Assembly (NCBI GenBank): GCA_964228145.1
Contig: CAXQZJ010000079.1
Location: 26,354 to 90,353 of the forward strand
DNA length: 64,000 nucleotides
Source of the DNA: Pseudobowmanella sp964228145
GTDB taxonomy: Bacteria > Pseudomonadota > Gammaproteobacteria > Enterobacterales > Alteromonadaceae
Direction of reading: 5' to 3'
Of this stretch, positions 63,474 to 64,000 are shown piece by piece; within the stretch, counting starts at the first letter, position 1; each line of letters begins with the position of its first letter. The notes beneath the pieces are model-generated. The model saw nothing but the letters and a program-made list of their open reading frames with translations, made no database searches and was not told the DNA's origin. Both the position numbers and the translations under genes were made by a program.

Positions 63474-64000
63474 ATGACTGAAAATTTTGCACAACTCTTT
63501 GAAGAGAGTTTACAACAACTTGAAACCCGCCCTGGTGCCATTGTTAAAGGTACTGTCGTTGCAATCGATAAAGACATCGTTCTTGTTGACGCGGGTCTGA
63601 AATCTGAAAGTGCTATTCCTGCTGAGCAATTCAAAAATGCTGAAGGTACGCTGGAAATCGCCGTTGGCGACCAGGTAGACGTTGCCCTTGACGCTGTTGA
63701 AGATGGTTTCGGTGAAACTATCCTGTCTCGTGAAAAAGCCAAGCGTCACGAAGCGTGGGTTGAACTTGAGAAAGCCTACGAAGAGAAAGAAACCATTACC
63801 GGTGTTATCAACGGTAAGGTTAAAGGCGGTTTCACTGTTGAAATCAATTCAGTACGTGCCTTCCTGCCAGGTTCATTGGTAGATGTTCGTCCGGTGACTA
63901 CAACAACTCACCTGGAAGGCAAAGAGCTGGAATTTAAAGTTATCAAGCTAGATGCTAAGCGTAACAACGTTGTAGTATCTCGCCGTGCTGTTATCGAAGC
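63474..64000 (+). CDS. rpsA: 30S ribosomal protein S1 (3' end outside window)
   Basis: The first 175 residues of S1, starting TENFAQLFEESLQQLETRPG and covering the first S1/OB domain and most of the second (FGETILSREKAKRHEAW, GKVKGGFTVEI, RAFLPGSLVDVRPV). S1 binds mRNA and unfolds leaders for initiation. I chose ATG 63474 by similarity to E. coli; an in-frame ATG at 63462 would add four residues. No Shine-Dalgarno is evident, as in E. coli rpsA, which S1 represses itself. The gene runs past the window end. Confidence 0.96.
   Translation, partial: MTENFAQLFEESLQQLETRPGAIVKGTVVAIDKDIVLVDAGLKSESAIPAEQFKNAEGTLEIAVGDQVDVALDAVEDGFGETILSREKAKRHEAWVELEKAYEEKETITGVINGKVKGGFTVEINSVRAFLPGSLVDVRPVTTTTHLEGKELEFKVIKLDAKRNNVVVSRRAVIE

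Noticed and set aside
1..64000. CRISPR arrays, insertion sequences, prophage or integron
   Set aside because: No direct repeat array, transposase, integrase or phage structural gene was seen; gene order is conserved chromosome.

Overview
This window is a stretch of ordinary chromosome from a gammaproteobacterium, most likely a marine member of the Alteromonadales (Alteromonas/Shewanella-like). The basis is the gene order: icd-rluE-nudJ-mnmA-hflD-purB, cspD-clpS-clpA-infA-bpt-aat-trxB, recC-recB-recD, csdA/csdE beside tcdA, nrdA-nrdB-yfaE, ubiG-gph-gyrA and serC-aroA-cmk-rpsA are enterobacterial/alteromonad linkages. Bpt, a monomeric isocitrate dehydrogenase and VC2046-like and DUF4826-like proteins point away from the enterics. 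No insertion sequence, prophage, CRISPR array, tRNA or rRNA was seen. Both edges cut genes: a class I fumarase (5' part missing) and ribosomal protein S1 (3' part missing).

Layout. 1-9.8 kb: fumarase end, rmuC, a CBS protein, a DUF2461 protein, the divergent ppsR/ppsA pair (PEP synthase and its regulator), then small exported, zinc-binding and membrane proteins and a LOG-family nucleosidase. 9.8-15.4 kb: a small membrane protein, the large FAD/Fe-S dehydrogenase ydiJ coupled to a DUF4826-like gene, a GNAT acetyltransferase and a membrane class III adenylate cyclase. 15.4-22.3 kb: purB-hflD-mnmA and nudJ-rluE, read leftward and divergent from icd. 22.4-28.3 kb: cspD, then clpS-clpA facing infA-bpt-aat-trxB. 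The two N-degron transferases therefore lie beside the N-degron adaptor and the ClpA unfoldase. 28.4-30.2 kb: yfbV, a small unknown gene, xthA. 30.2-38.8 kb: recC-recB-recD with translational overlaps, then a GNAT gene. 39-42.7 kb: a fused cysteine desulfurase-SufE protein (CsdA-CsdE), tcdA convergent with it, and a pirin. 42.7-46.7 kb: a receiver-TPR protein, a VC2046-like protein, ychJ-like, an SOS-controlled sulA and a small membrane protein. 46.8-50.4 kb: dGTPase-yfbR (two HD-domain nucleotide hydrolases), an LRAT-like papain-fold protein and a DUF2189 membrane protein. 50.4-54.4 kb: nrdA-nrdB-yfaE behind a promoter with two NrdR-like boxes. 54.5-64 kb: ubiG-gph, gyrA, serC-aroA, a Kelch protein on the opposite strand, cmk and rpsA.

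The strongest observations are modest but concrete. They are the CsdA-CsdE fusion, the paired mirror-image LexA boxes at sulA, a sigma70-like nrdA promoter covered by two NrdR-like boxes 32 bp apart, the overlapping dGTPase/YfbR pair (possible dNTP-depletion defence), the Kelch gene splitting aroA from cmk, and repeated tail-to-tail gene overlaps. I found no clearly new multi-gene system. Most of the window is conserved housekeeping.
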